DNA of 64,000 nt from NCBI GenBank assembly GCA_017620135.1, contig JAFZQZ010000104.1, positions 1-64,000 on the forward strand, written 5' to 3'. Made by a program: the position numbers and the translations under genes. Source of the DNA: Bacillota bacterium. Lineage in GTDB: Bacteria; Bacillota; Clostridia; Lachnospirales; Bianqueaceae. The notes below the pieces were generated by a model. That model saw nothing but the letters and a program-made list of their open reading frames with translations. It had not been told where the DNA came from and ran no database searches. Below are positions 7,590 to 17,040 of the stretch, one piece after another. Each line of letters begins with the position of its first letter. Position 1 is the stretch's first letter.

Positions 7590-8870
7590 TTACGGTCTGA
7601 GTTCGCTCTTGCCTCCCATGTAGGGACGAAGCGCTTCGGGGATCCGCACGCTGCCATCTGCCTGGAGATTGTTCTCCAGGAACGCGATCAGCATCCGGGG
7701 CGGCGCCACGACGGTGTTGTTCAGGGTATGGGCGAAGTACTTGCCTTTCTCGCCGTTCACACGAATGCCCAGACGTCTTGCCTGCGCGTCACCGAGGTTC
7801 GAACAGCTGCCCACTTCAAAGTACTTCTTCTGCCGGGGCGACCACGCCTCGACGTCACAGGATTTGACCTTCAGATCCGCCAGATCACCGGAGCAGCATT
7901 CCAAAGTCCGGACGGGAATGTCCAGCGAACGGAACAGTTCAACGGTATAGGACCACATCTTGTTGTACCATTCCCAGCTGTCTTCCGGCTTACAGACGAC
8001 GATCATTTCCTGCTTCTCAAACTGATGGATCCGATAGACGCCCCGCTCTTCGATGCCGTGGGCGCCTTTTTCTTTGCGGAAACAGGGCGAATAGCTCGTA
8101 AGTGTCTTGGGCAGTTCTTCCTCTTTCGTCAAAGTATCGATGAACTTACCGATCATCGAATGCTCGGAAGTACCGATCAGATACAGATCCTCCCCTTCGA
8201 TCTTGTACATCATGGCGTCCATCTCATCGAAGCTCATGACGCCGGTCACTACGTTGGAACGGATCATAAAGGGCGGAACGCAGTAGGTAAAGCCCTTGTC
8301 GATCATGAAGTCTCTGGCGTAGCTGATGACCGCACTGTGCAGTCTCGCGATATCGCCCATCAGATAATAGAAGCCGTTGCCGGCCACCTTTCCTGCGGCG
8401 TCCAGATCGATGCCGTGAAGGCTTTCCATGATCTGCGTATGATAAGGAACTTCAAATTCCGGAACGACCGGCTCACCGAATCGTTCGATCTCTACATTCT
8501 CCGAATCATCCTTGCCGATGGGGACCGAAGGATCGATGATGTTCGGGATCGTCATCATGATCTTTTTGATGCGCGCGGCCAGGTCGGTCTCGATGCCTTC
8601 CAGCTCGGACAGTCTTTCGGAATCCTTGGTCACCTGCTCTTTGAGCTTCATGGCCTCTTCCTTCTTTCCTGCCCGCATGAGCTTTCCGATCTCGCCGGAG
8701 ATCTTATTGCGGTTCGCGCGAAGATCGTTCGCTTCGCCGATCGCCTTGCGGTTTTCCTCATCCAGCCGGATCACTTCATCTACCAGCGGCAGCTTGTGAT
8801 CCTGGAATTTATTGCGGATATTCTGTTTCACGATCTCCGGGTTTTCCCGGAGGAATTTGATGTCTAACAT
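7590..8870 (-). CDS. serS: Seryl-tRNA synthetase
   Basis: SerRS charges tRNA-Ser (and tRNA-Sec) with serine in the cytoplasm. The 426-residue protein has the N-terminal coiled-coil arm (about residues 27-105, rich in K/E/R), class II motif 2 (FRKEKGAHGIEERGVYRIHQ) and motif 3 (NNTVVAPPRMLIAFLEN). Start ATG at 8868-8870 follows GACAGGAG. The stop of the upstream secreted-protein gene is only 27 bp away, so there is no room for a T-box leader in front of this gene; expression must come from upstream. Confidence 0.97.
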   Translation of the reverse strand: MLDIKFLRENPEIVKQNIRNKFQDHKLPLVDEVIRLDEENRKAIGEANDLRANRNKISGEIGKLMRAGKKEEAMKLKEQVTKDSERLSELEGIETDLAARIKKIMMTIPNIIDPSVPIGKDDSENVEIERFGEPVVPEFEVPYHTQIMESLHGIDLDAAGKVAGNGFYYLMGDIARLHSAVISYARDFMIDKGFTYCVPPFMIRSNVVTGVMSFDEMDAMMYKIEGEDLYLIGTSEHSMIGKFIDTLTKEEELPKTLTSYSPCFRKEKGAHGIEERGVYRIHQFEKQEMIVVCKPEDSWEWYNKMWSYTVELFRSLDIPVRTLECCSGDLADLKVKSCDVEAWSPRQKKYFEVGSCSNLGDAQARRLGIRVNGEKGKYFAHTLNNTVVAPPRMLIAFLENNLQADGSVRIPEALRPYMGGKSELRP

Positions 8871-8897
8871 GGTTTCTCCTGTCTAACTGTCTTTGTA

Positions 8898-10670
8898 TTA
8901 CTCCACTTCCGGAATCGTATGGAATCCGTCACTGGAAACGGATACGGTATAGAGCTGATCATCCACCGTCAGCTCCACGACCGTTCCGACCTGATCCGCC
9001 GTGAAGTAGAAGACTTCTTCCGTGCCATACTGGCCGGTCACACGAAGCGCCGTGTAACCAACAGTCGGGATCGGGAAGTACTCGACTTCTGCGACTTCAC
9101 CCAGAAGGTTCTTGGCCTTCAGCTGAACGGAAGCCATCACATCGATGCCTTCATAACCGGCAAGTCCGTAAGGATCATAGGTTCCGTAATAAGTGATGCC
9201 GCTTTTTTCCGGTCTTTCCGGATCGACCAGGCGTGTCTGGAAACGAAGCGTCATTGCCTCACCGGCTACCTTGTCCTCACCGATCTCCAGGACGAAATAT
9301 GGATAATCTTCCCATTCGGGACCGTAGTAGTGAAGCTTATAATTATCACCGAACGCGAAACAGTAGGTCTCGCCGTATTCGATGTCATCGGGGACTGCGT
9401 TAATGGTGTTGCCGTCGATCGTAAGGGTGACCTTTTCGGGATCCGTTACCATCACGAATCCGGGCGCGAAATAGCCTTCCACGGTGCTGCCGGCCTTTAA
9501 GGTGACCATCAGCTCATCCGCCAGGACGCGCATCATATCCTCCATCATATAGCCGCTGTCAGCGGTAGGATATTTCTTCACGATGATATGATAATCGGAA
9601 TGCTGCTGAGAAAGCCGGACCAGCATCTGTTCTTCGCTCTCATCCAGTCCGTCCGTCAGTACGACCACATATTTCAGCGCGTTGGAGCGGCTGATCAGGA
9701 TCAGTTCTTCGACCGCGTGATCCAGTACTTCACTGAAGGGACGGCCGTTTACCGGAAGGATCCCTTCGTGCAGATTGATCCCGCCGCTGGTCAGAAGTCC
9801 CTTGAGCTGCTGGATCGAGGTGTCCAGGTCGATCGTCGCATCCGTATGATCATCTTCGATCACGACCATATCCATGGGCGATACGCTTAACGAACCGATC
9901 TCCATGGCAACGCTGGACGTGAAATTCCGGTCCAGATCGGTGGCCCATCCGGAGAGCTCGAACACGGTCTCGTCCAGTGTGGGGATCACACGGATCTTTT
10001 CGGTTTTGATCGGTTCATCATTCAGGACGATGCCGCCCCACATGATGGCGCTGAGCCTTGACTGAAGCTCATATCCGCCTGCCAGCGCTTCATAGGAACG
10101 ATCGTAGATCCTGGCCGTTACCTCAACGGTGAGATACAGGCTCTCGCGAACGTTCATGGCGATGGTGACATATCCGTCATGCGCGTTATACGAGATAAGA
10201 TCCGCGTTCCCGGATGTGATCTCCACGTCGCCTGTCGCCGCGAGCACCGGATCGAGCCGAAGGATGAGGGTCATGGTCTTCGCCCCGTTCGCCGCGAGCA
10301 GATACTGAATATTATCATATCCGTAGAACATCTCGGACAGATTCATGGTGACGATCTCCCGCACCTGAATGTTATCGCGCGTACGGATAAAACCATCATT
10401 TTCCATCATGGCAAGATGATAGGCTCCGTCTTCTTCCGGTTCGATGATCCTGCCCTGTTCATTGGTCAGGACCTGACGGACCGTTACGCCCTCCATCTCG
10501 GAAGCATGCGCTGTTTCAGGCAATAAAAATGCCTGGAACAATACACAGACAGCCAGGAGGATCGCTCCCAGCTTGAGTCCTTTGGTTAGTGTACTATTCC
10601 GGCGATTTTCTTTTCGCCACCACCGGCCTTTATCGGTGGTCCGATCATTCGAACGTATGCAGTTTTTCAT
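8898..10670 (-). CDS. Secreted protein with VWA-like segment
   Basis: This 590-residue protein has a positively charged N-terminus, a hydrophobic stretch (LGAILLAVCVLFQAFLLP) and a likely signal peptidase site at AHA-S, so it is exported. The middle resembles a von Willebrand factor A fold: VVIEDDHTDA, IQQLKGLL, and KYVVVLTDGLDESEEQM. The metal-binding DxSxS motif is not evident (DLDTS lies where it might be), so the metal site may be lost. The C-terminal 250 residues are beta-rich. I do not recognise a wider family. It is 27 bp upstream of serS, with a promoter of its own further upstream. Confidence 0.7.
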   Translation of the reverse strand: MKNCIRSNDRTTDKGRWWRKENRRNSTLTKGLKLGAILLAVCVLFQAFLLPETAHASEMEGVTVRQVLTNEQGRIIEPEEDGAYHLAMMENDGFIRTRDNIQVREIVTMNLSEMFYGYDNIQYLLAANGAKTMTLILRLDPVLAATGDVEITSGNADLISYNAHDGYVTIAMNVRESLYLTVEVTARIYDRSYEALAGGYELQSRLSAIMWGGIVLNDEPIKTEKIRVIPTLDETVFELSGWATDLDRNFTSSVAMEIGSLSVSPMDMVVIEDDHTDATIDLDTSIQQLKGLLTSGGINLHEGILPVNGRPFSEVLDHAVEELILISRSNALKYVVVLTDGLDESEEQMLVRLSQQHSDYHIIVKKYPTADSGYMMEDMMRVLADELMVTLKAGSTVEGYFAPGFVMVTDPEKVTLTIDGNTINAVPDDIEYGETYCFAFGDNYKLHYYGPEWEDYPYFVLEIGEDKVAGEAMTLRFQTRLVDPERPEKSGITYYGTYDPYGLAGYEGIDVMASVQLKAKNLLGEVAEVEYFPIPTVGYTALRVTGQYGTEEVFYFTADQVGTVVELTVDDQLYTVSVSSDGFHTIPEVE

Positions 10671-10732
10671 TTGTCCCCGTTTCCTTCCCCCCCACCTCGT
10701 TTCTTTTATCTGTAAAAGGGGAAATTTATCTA

Positions 10733-10761
10733 ATTATAAACGAATTGTGCGTCCTGCGCAA
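10733..10761 (-). promoter_or_regulatory. Sigma-A promoter of the VWA-like gene and serS
   Basis: On the minus strand TTGCGC (10756-10761) and TATAAT (10733-10738) are separated by 17 bp, about 65 bp ahead of the start at 10670. The rest of the 142-bp gap to the neighbouring hydrolase shows no further element that I can support. Confidence 0.65.
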
Positions 10762-10812
10762 GCATAAATTCTGAATATATACAGGTTTTTTCTCATTTTT
10801 TTGAAGATGCGG

Positions 10813-11460
10813 TCAATAATATCTCTTCTCCCTGCCAACGGTGGTCGGTCCAGAATGTCCGCTGTACAAAGTCACATTCTCCGGAAGGGTAAGGATCTTT
10901 TCACGGATACTATGAAAAAGCACTTTTCCGTCCCCTCCGGGAAAACGATCATTGCCATATCCGCCGCCTTCGAAGATCGTATCTCCCACAAAGCAGACTG
11001 CCTGCTCTTCACAGTACCAGAGGCAGGAATCCTCCGTATGTCCGGGAGTATGGATCAGCCGGACGACGAGACTGCCTTCCTCCAGCCTGACCTCTTTTCC
11101 TTCCGCCAGATAATGTACGTGGATATCCGGTTCCTGGAGACTTATCTCTTCACCGAATCCCTGAGACAGATTCCAGTAGGGATCTGTCAGATACTTCTCT
11201 CCGTTTTCATGCGCGTAGATCCGCAGGCTCTGCCCGTCTTCTCCGGCTGCCCGAATGAGATCCATCACCCCGCCGATATGATCGAAATGCCCGTGGGTAA
11301 GGAGGACCTTCTCGATGATCCATCCTCTTTCCGCCGCCAGACGCCAAAGACCCGCGCCTTGTGAGCCCGGATCGATCAGAAATCCGTGATTTGTCTCATC
11401 ATCCAGAAAGAAGTAGGCATTTTCCGTGATCATGCCCCTTGTCTGCACACCGTATACCAT
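10813..11460 (-). CDS. Metallo-beta-lactamase-fold hydrolase (glyoxalase II-like)
   Basis: The 215-residue protein has all metal ligands of the fold: THGHFDHIGG, HTPGHTED, VGDTIF and SGHSGPT. It is the short, single-domain glyoxalase II/YcbL type, which hydrolyses thioesters such as S-lactoylglutathione analogues; the true substrate is unknown. Start ATG at 11458-11460 follows GGGAGGATCCT. It is 14 bp downstream of the FAD oxidoreductase gene and probably in the same transcript. Confidence 0.92.
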   Translation of the reverse strand: MVYGVQTRGMITENAYFFLDDETNHGFLIDPGSQGAGLWRLAAERGWIIEKVLLTHGHFDHIGGVMDLIRAAGEDGQSLRIYAHENGEKYLTDPYWNLSQGFGEEISLQEPDIHVHYLAEGKEVRLEEGSLVVRLIHTPGHTEDSCLWYCEEQAVCFVGDTIFEGGGYGNDRFPGGDGKVLFHSIREKILTLPENVTLYSGHSGPTTVGREKRYY

Positions 11461-11474
11461 TAGGATCCTCCCGC

Positions 11475-13235
11475 CTACCTTGCTCTGATGCCGAATATCT
11501 TCGGCGTATGCGTCCCGTACGTGCCTGTAAATTCTATCCGGATCTCATCTGTGAGGACCGGACTTTCCGGTATGATCCGCACATTGCGGAAATAGTTGTC
11601 TTTGATCTCTGTCTTTTGAATGGTCTCACCTTTCAGGAGAAATTCACAGGAAAGGCCGCGGATCAACTCGGGCGGCGTCCCCGCCGGCTCTCTTTGAAGC
11701 TGATATTCAGACAGGCTGATCGTCAGCTGTTTTGACAGATTCGAATCGAGCAGGATCTGCAGTTCACGGATGGATGAAGGTTCTTTCAGTTCAAGCCGGA
11801 TCCAGCCGTTTTCGCTCACGCTTTGGAAGAAGTTGCCTTCTTCCCCGATCGTCCGCGTATAAGGGCTGATCAGGTTTTCCGGTCCCGCTCCCGAAAGTGC
11901 CGGGGAGGACGTAACAGCTGCCTTTGTCAGCGGATCCGTACTGTTATCATACGGAATGCCTGGCAGATACACATCCTGCCGGATCAGGCGCTGCTGCAGT
12001 TCATGGATCCTTTCCTGTCCGATCTGCCGGGGCGTCATGCCAGAGCTTACCGCCATCGCCGCGGCTTCTCCGACCGTCTGACCGCCGACAGCACAGGTCG
12101 CCATCACGCGGGTAGAGGCAAAAGCACCGGGCGTCGCAGAGATATCCCGGCCGGCCATCATCAGGTTTTCGACATTCACTGAGTAATAGCACCTATAGGG
12201 GATCGCATAGACATCTTCCATCAGTTTCGTATGATTGGGAGGAAGCTGCAGATTGGTAAAGCCGTCGATCGTATGTACATCGATGGGCCAGCCGCCATAG
12301 GCTACGGTATCTTCAAATCGTGAGCCAAGGAGACAATCCTCTTCCCTCAGCTGATAGTCCCCCTGGATCCGCCGGCTTTCCCTTTTGCCCGGAAGAAAGC
12401 CCACCCATTCGAGCTCATAGTTTTCAGCGCGATGATCGCCGCCGTTTTTGATATGATCCCAGACACCGTAGATCGATTTCAGAAGTTCATCCCGGATCTT
12501 CTCCGCGTCAAAGATCGTATCCATCTCTCCGCCGCCCAGTTCGATCCACCAGTAACCGGAAGAGATCTCTCTGTGATCACGGCCGGCCATGTCCTCTTCC
12601 GTAAACGTATAGGCCCAGAACGGTTTGATAAACCTGACCGGGCGTCCCATATCCCGTGCTTTGAACATCAGGGTATTGCCCATCGTCTCTTTACTTTTTA
12701 GTATCTCGGCTCCAGCCTGCTCCGCGACGGTCGCGTCACCGGTCGCATCGACAAAGATCCGGGCTGAAAAAGTAAAATTCGTCTCACTGGTCAGCTGGAC
12801 CGCATGGACTCTTTTGATCCGGCGCTCATAGGGATGGATCGCCGCGGAGGTGTCTTCCTCGCTTGCCGCCGATCGCATCTCGGTTTCCACTTCGGTCACA
12901 TGCGTATTCAGATACAGTGTCAGATTCTCCTGAAAAGCCGCTTTCTCCCAGAGGATCGCGTCAAAGATCGACCAGACATTCTCCGGATTCCTGTGCTTGT
13001 GCTCAAGGAATATCTCTTCCAGGATCCCTGTCTCTCGCGCGTTGGGTCTCGTCCCGTGATGATCCGCTCCGCAGATATGCATGCGGATCTCGGAGCTCGC
13101 GTTGCCGCCGAGCATCGGCCGATTCTGGATCAGCGCGGTCCTTGCCCCGGCGCGGGCCGACGCGATGGCGCAGCAAAGTCCTGCCATTCCGCCTCCGATG
13201 ACCACTACCTCAAATTCCCTCTCGATATATTGCAT
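11475..13235 (-). CDS. FAD-dependent oxidoreductase with C-terminal beta-sandwich domain
   Basis: The N-terminus has a dinucleotide-binding motif (VVVIGGGMAGLCCAIASARA, about residues 12-31) and the GGNASSEIRMHICGA signature of the FAD_oxidored group. FVDATGDATVAEQAGAE also belongs to this flavin fold. After about residue 440 the sequence changes to a beta-rich segment (FFQSVSENGWIRLELKEPS) that resembles a carbohydrate-binding or discoidin-like domain. The substrate is unknown. I place the start at ATG 13233-13235 because GAGG lies 6 nt upstream; a TTG six bases earlier is too close to that site. The methyltransferase gene ends 8 bp before. Confidence 0.88.
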   Translation of the reverse strand: MQYIEREFEVVVIGGGMAGLCCAIASARAGARTALIQNRPMLGGNASSEIRMHICGADHHGTRPNARETGILEEIFLEHKHRNPENVWSIFDAILWEKAAFQENLTLYLNTHVTEVETEMRSAASEEDTSAAIHPYERRIKRVHAVQLTSETNFTFSARIFVDATGDATVAEQAGAEILKSKETMGNTLMFKARDMGRPVRFIKPFWAYTFTEEDMAGRDHREISSGYWWIELGGGEMDTIFDAEKIRDELLKSIYGVWDHIKNGGDHRAENYELEWVGFLPGKRESRRIQGDYQLREEDCLLGSRFEDTVAYGGWPIDVHTIDGFTNLQLPPNHTKLMEDVYAIPYRCYYSVNVENLMMAGRDISATPGAFASTRVMATCAVGGQTVGEAAAMAVSSGMTPRQIGQERIHELQQRLIRQDVYLPGIPYDNSTDPLTKAAVTSSPALSGAGPENLISPYTRTIGEEGNFFQSVSENGWIRLELKEPSSIRELQILLDSNLSKQLTISLSEYQLQREPAGTPPELIRGLSCEFLLKGETIQKTEIKDNYFRNVRIIPESPVLTDEIRIEFTGTYGTHTPKIFGIRAR

Positions 13236-13243
13236 ATTCAACC

Positions 13244-14149
13244 TCAGCCCAGTTCGTTTTCCAGGTACGCCCGTATCTGCGGTTCGATCCAGTAGCTGAA
13301 TCCTACCTTCTTCTCCGGATCCTGGTTCAGTCGTTTTTCCTGCCGTTTGATCCGCAGATAGTCCTTCGCGCCGTCAAACTGGCTTTCCCACGTATCCGCG
13401 AATACATAATCGAAATCCTCTGCCCGGATGCTTCGCAGATAATCAAAGGCATCCGCCTGTATGATCTGGATTCTATCCTTGTGAGGAAATCGCGGCAGCA
13501 AATGCTCTTCGAACATCCGGATGATCTCTTTGGAGTATTCGACGATCACGATCTTTTGCACATTTTCCTCTTCCGCCAGCAGAAACGGATAATACCCAAG
13601 ACCAAGCCCCAGCACCAGAAGCTTTCCATCGCCCTCGCCTTGTCTGGAAAACCATTCCTTCGCGTGCCGGATCGGTTTTTCCAGCGTATTCATCTCCGAA
13701 GGACAAATGCTCATCCACGGGATCCTGTCTTCATAGACAGCCGGAAAACTCACTCTGCGCGGGAAATAGCCGATCCTTGGCACCATCAGCTGATCGCCTG
13801 CTTTTCCTTCCGGCAGTTCGCTGGTCTTTGGCGCGTCATAGGCGAAAAGCTCGCCTGCTTTATAGTTGACCTTTGCTAACGTGAATCTTCCGCTGACCGT
13901 CCTGTCCGGCAGATCTCTCATCGCTTGGATATAGGGATCTGCCTCGAAATCATCCGCGGAGAGGCACTTCACCTCTGCCATCAGCGTTTCCAGGAACTCA
14001 CCTGACGCCTGGTCTTCGGAAGCAAAAAAGGTCCGGGATATAAACTCCCGGACCGTCATCAGGTCACCAACCGTCGGCAGTACCGGAGCCTCAGAACCAA
14101 TATATTCCTGAATCCGCGCTGTCCATTCGATCGATTCTTCTCTTGTCAC
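13244..14149 (-). CDS. Spermidine synthase-like / class I methyltransferase
   Basis: The C-terminal half (about residues 140-290) is a Rossmann-fold domain of the spermidine synthase/SAM methyltransferase type: LLVLGLGLGYYP (glycine loop), VIVEYSKEII (acidic residue after strand 2), IQIIQADAFDYL and DYVFADTWES. The N-terminal half is not recognised. I chose GTG at 14147-14149, which overlaps the map stop codon as GTGA and has GAGGTG 8 nt upstream; ATG at 14167 has its ribosome site too close. The chain would have 301 residues. Substrate unknown. Confidence 0.75.
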   Translation of the reverse strand: MTREESIEWTARIQEYIGSEAPVLPTVGDLMTVREFISRTFFASEDQASGEFLETLMAEVKCLSADDFEADPYIQAMRDLPDRTVSGRFTLAKVNYKAGELFAYDAPKTSELPEGKAGDQLMVPRIGYFPRRVSFPAVYEDRIPWMSICPSEMNTLEKPIRHAKEWFSRQGEGDGKLLVLGLGLGYYPFLLAEEENVQKIVIVEYSKEIIRMFEEHLLPRFPHKDRIQIIQADAFDYLRSIRAEDFDYVFADTWESQFDGAKDYLRIKRQEKRLNQDPEKKVGFSYWIEPQIRAYLENELG

Positions 14150-15015
14150 CAGCAGAGCACCTCGCATCCTTCTTCTGTTACCGTTACCAGGATCTCCCAC
14201 TGAGCGGACGGACGGCCGTCCTGCGTATAGATCGTCCAGCCGTTATCCTCGTCACAGTAGATCTCCGGCCGGCCCATGTTGACCATCGGCTCAATGGTAA
14301 AGGTAAGGCCCGGTACCAGCAGCATGCCGGTCCCCGGATCGGAAACAAAGCTCACCCAGGGATCTTCATGGAATTCCAGGCCGATCCCGTGTCCGCCGAT
14401 CTCCCGGACTACGCTATAGCCGTGGGCCTTTGCGTAGGCATTGACAGCGGCCCCGACATCGCCCAGGAATCCATAGGGCTTGACCGCTTTCAGTCCTTGC
14501 TCCACACATTCCTTCGTCACTTCGACCAGCCGGCGCTTTTCCTCCGACACGTCGCCGATCAGGAACATGCGGGAGGAGTCGCTGAAATAACCGTCCAGAA
14601 TCGTGGAAACATCCACGTTGATGATATCGCCGTCTTTCAGAATGATATCCGGATCCGGGATCCCATGGCAGACTTCGTCATTGATGGAAGTGCAGACACT
14701 TTTCGGAAATCCTTCATAATCCAGCGGAGCGGGGATCGCGCCGGCACGGGTCGTTACTTCATAGATGATATCATCGATATCCTGCGTGCTCATTCCTGCC
14801 TTGATCACTTCAGCGACAGCATCCAGGCATGCCATGTTGATCCGGGCGGATCGTTTGATCCCTTCGATCTGTTCCGGTGTCTTCAGCAATTTGTTCGGAG
14901 GCACCAGTTTGCCGAGGTCACGATACATCCGGACCTTCTCATCCTGCGCCATATGGCATTTTTTATACTTTCTTCCGCTGCCGCACCAGCAGGGATCGTT
15001 CGGACTGATCTTCAT
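14146..15015 (-). CDS. map: Methionine aminopeptidase with SEC-C zinc motif
   Basis: MetAP removes the initiator Met from nascent proteins. The first 20 residues form a SEC-C motif (NDPCWCGSGRKYKKCH), a small zinc site also found at the end of SecA. The catalytic domain carries the five metal ligands in context: INVDVSTILDGYFSDSSR, GGHGIGLEFHEDP, FTIEPMVNMG and QWEILVTV. The length of 289 aa is normal for this type. Start ATG at 15013-15015 follows AAGGGG. The last codons overlap the next gene (GTGA), suggesting coupled translation. Confidence 0.96.
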   Translation of the reverse strand: MKISPNDPCWCGSGRKYKKCHMAQDEKVRMYRDLGKLVPPNKLLKTPEQIEGIKRSARINMACLDAVAEVIKAGMSTQDIDDIIYEVTTRAGAIPAPLDYEGFPKSVCTSINDEVCHGIPDPDIILKDGDIINVDVSTILDGYFSDSSRMFLIGDVSEEKRRLVEVTKECVEQGLKAVKPYGFLGDVGAAVNAYAKAHGYSVVREIGGHGIGLEFHEDPWVSFVSDPGTGMLLVPGLTFTIEPMVNMGRPEIYCDEDNGWTIYTQDGRPSAQWEILVTVTEEGCEVLCW

Positions 15016-15062
15016 ATATTACCCCTTATCAAAAATGTTTAAAAAAGTAAACCGTAAGGCTA

Positions 15063-15091
15063 TTGACTTCCCTTTGTCAATCGTTTAGAAT
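15063..15091 (+). promoter_or_regulatory. Promoter of the ABC exporter operon
   Basis: TTGACT (15063-15068) and TAGAAT (15086-15091) are 17 bp apart on the plus strand. The -35 box lies in an inverted repeat ATTGAC-N8-GTCAAT (15062-15081), whose other arm gives a TTGACA for the divergent map gene on the minus strand. Such overlap could couple the two directions or mark an operator. The leader to the start at 15178 is about 80 nt; I see no riboswitch in it. Confidence 0.65.
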
Positions 15092-15177
15092 GGACTTTGC
15101 TTGTCACTTTTCTATCTTAATATATTATAAACGCTGATAGAAAAAAATCAATCTGTAAATCATTTGTTAAGCGAGTC

Positions 15178-17024
15178 ATGAAAACCAATCAACAGCAATA
15201 CACAAAAACCTCACTCGTCGCTCACTTTCTCCAGGGATGTAAGCGTTTCTTTATCCTCAGTATCCTGATGTCTTTTCTCAATACCCTGATGGAGATGTTG
15301 ATCCCACAGGTCATTCGGCGTTTCGTGGATTCTGTCATCGGCGATGATCCTCTGAACCTGCCGGCTTTTGCCGAGGCCTGGCTGGCCCGTCTTGCGGCAC
15401 CAGCGTCCTCTCAGGTATATCTTCGTGAACATATGTACCTGGTCGCGATCCTGATCGGTATCCAGCGCTGCTGGTCGCCTTCGCTTTTTACGGCACGCAT
15501 CAGTCCAACCTGGTCGCAGCGGAAAAACTGCACAAGAATATCAGAGAAGAATTGTTTGCTCACATTCAAAAACTTCCTTTTGCCTGGCATATGAAGAACA
15601 AGACCGGTGATATCATCCAGCGCTGCACGTCCGACGCGGAACGCGTACGGATCTTTATCGCGGAGCAGATGGTCTCGGTCGTTAGGATCGTCATTATGAT
15701 GGGTCTTTCCCTTTACTTCATGTTCTCTATGGACTGGCGCCTGTCTCTGGTTGCCGCCTGCGCGATCCCGGTGATCGTCGGTTACTCCGCTTTCTTCCAC
15801 GCGAAGATCGGTGGAAGTTTCGAAAAGTGCGATGAGAATGAAGGCATCCTGTCCACGATCGCTCAGGAAAACCTGACCGGCGTGCGTGTCGTTCGCGCGT
15901 TCGGCCGCGAGGAATTCGAACGCAAACGTTTTGAAAAACAGAATGTCTACTATACCGGTCTCTGGATCTCGCTGATGAAACTGATGGCGGTTTTCTGGGG
16001 GATCGGAGATTTTATCAGCGGTCTGCAGGTCCTGTTGATCCTGGTCCTCGGTTCCGTTTTCTGTGTTCGCGGAACCCTCTCCGCCGGTGAATTTATTGCC
16101 TTCCTTTCCTACAACATGATGCTGATCTGGCCGGTCCGTCAGTTGGGCCGTGTGATCAGCGAGATGAGCAAGGCAGGCGTATCGATCGAACGTATCATGT
16201 ATATCATGAACTCGCCTGTCGAGAAGGACCGTGACAACGCGGTCTCCCGCGAGGAAACAGACAAAGCGCTGAAAGGCGATATCATCTTTGAGAACGTGAA
16301 CTTCGGATATGAGCCGGATATCCCGATCGTATCCGATATCAACCTGACGATCCCAGCCGGCAGTACCTTCGGTATTCTTGGCAGCACGGGATCCGGCAAA
16401 TCCACCCTGATGCACCTGCTGAACCGGCTGTATGAACTGCCGGAAGAAAACGGGAAGATCACCATCGGCGGCGTGGATATTGCGGATATGAAAGCGGAAG
16501 ACCTTCGCCGGAACATCGGTATGGTCCTGCAGGAGCCCTTCCTTTTCAGCCGTACGATCAGCGAAAATATCAGTATCACCAATCGCAATATGTCCATGGA
16601 AGAGATCCGTAAGGCAGCCAAGATCGCTTGTGTGGATGAAGCCATCACGGAATTCAAAAACGGATATGATACGGTGGTCGGTGAGCGCGGCGTCACCCTT
16701 TCCGGCGGCCAGAAACAACGGACAGCCATTGCCCGGATGCTCACATCCCGTGCGCCGATCATGGTCTTTGACGATTCCCTCTCTGCCGTAGACGCCGAGA
16801 CGGACGCCCGTATCCGCCGCGCCCTTTCCGAGTCGCTCGGCGATTCCACTGTCATCCTGATCTCCCACCGGATCACGACCCTCATGCAGGCCGATCAGAT
16901 CATGGTCCTGGATAAGGGGCGGATCGTAGAGATGGGAACACCGGATGAGCTGCTGGAGAAAAACGGCATTTACAGGAAGATCTACGATATGCAGCTGTCT
17001 CTTTCTGAAGACGAAACCGCATAA
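15178..17024 (+). pseudogene. ABC exporter subunit (degenerate-site half), frameshifted near 15463
   Basis: This gene would encode a roughly 615-residue ABC exporter half-transporter: membrane domain, then nucleotide-binding domain with Walker A GSTGSGKST, signature LSGGQKQR and H-loop LISHRI. The Walker B end is MVFDDS, with Asp in place of the catalytic Glu, as in the non-consensus subunit of heterodimeric exporters. The frame is broken: residues up to LREHMYLVAILIGI are in frame 1, and ALLVAFAFYGTHQSN onwards continues in frame 3, starting at 15465. One missing base in the CAGCG at 15463-15467 would explain it. No slippery heptamer is seen. The rest of the operon is intact, so an assembly or sequencing error is as likely as a real mutation. 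The start at 15178 has a poor ribosome site. Confidence 0.85.
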
Positions 17025-17040
17025 TCCGATAGGAGTTACC

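Noticed and set aside
15455-15470. Programmed ribosomal frameshifting in the ABC exporter gene.
   Set aside because: There is no slippery heptamer or downstream structure, and this family does not use frameshifting.
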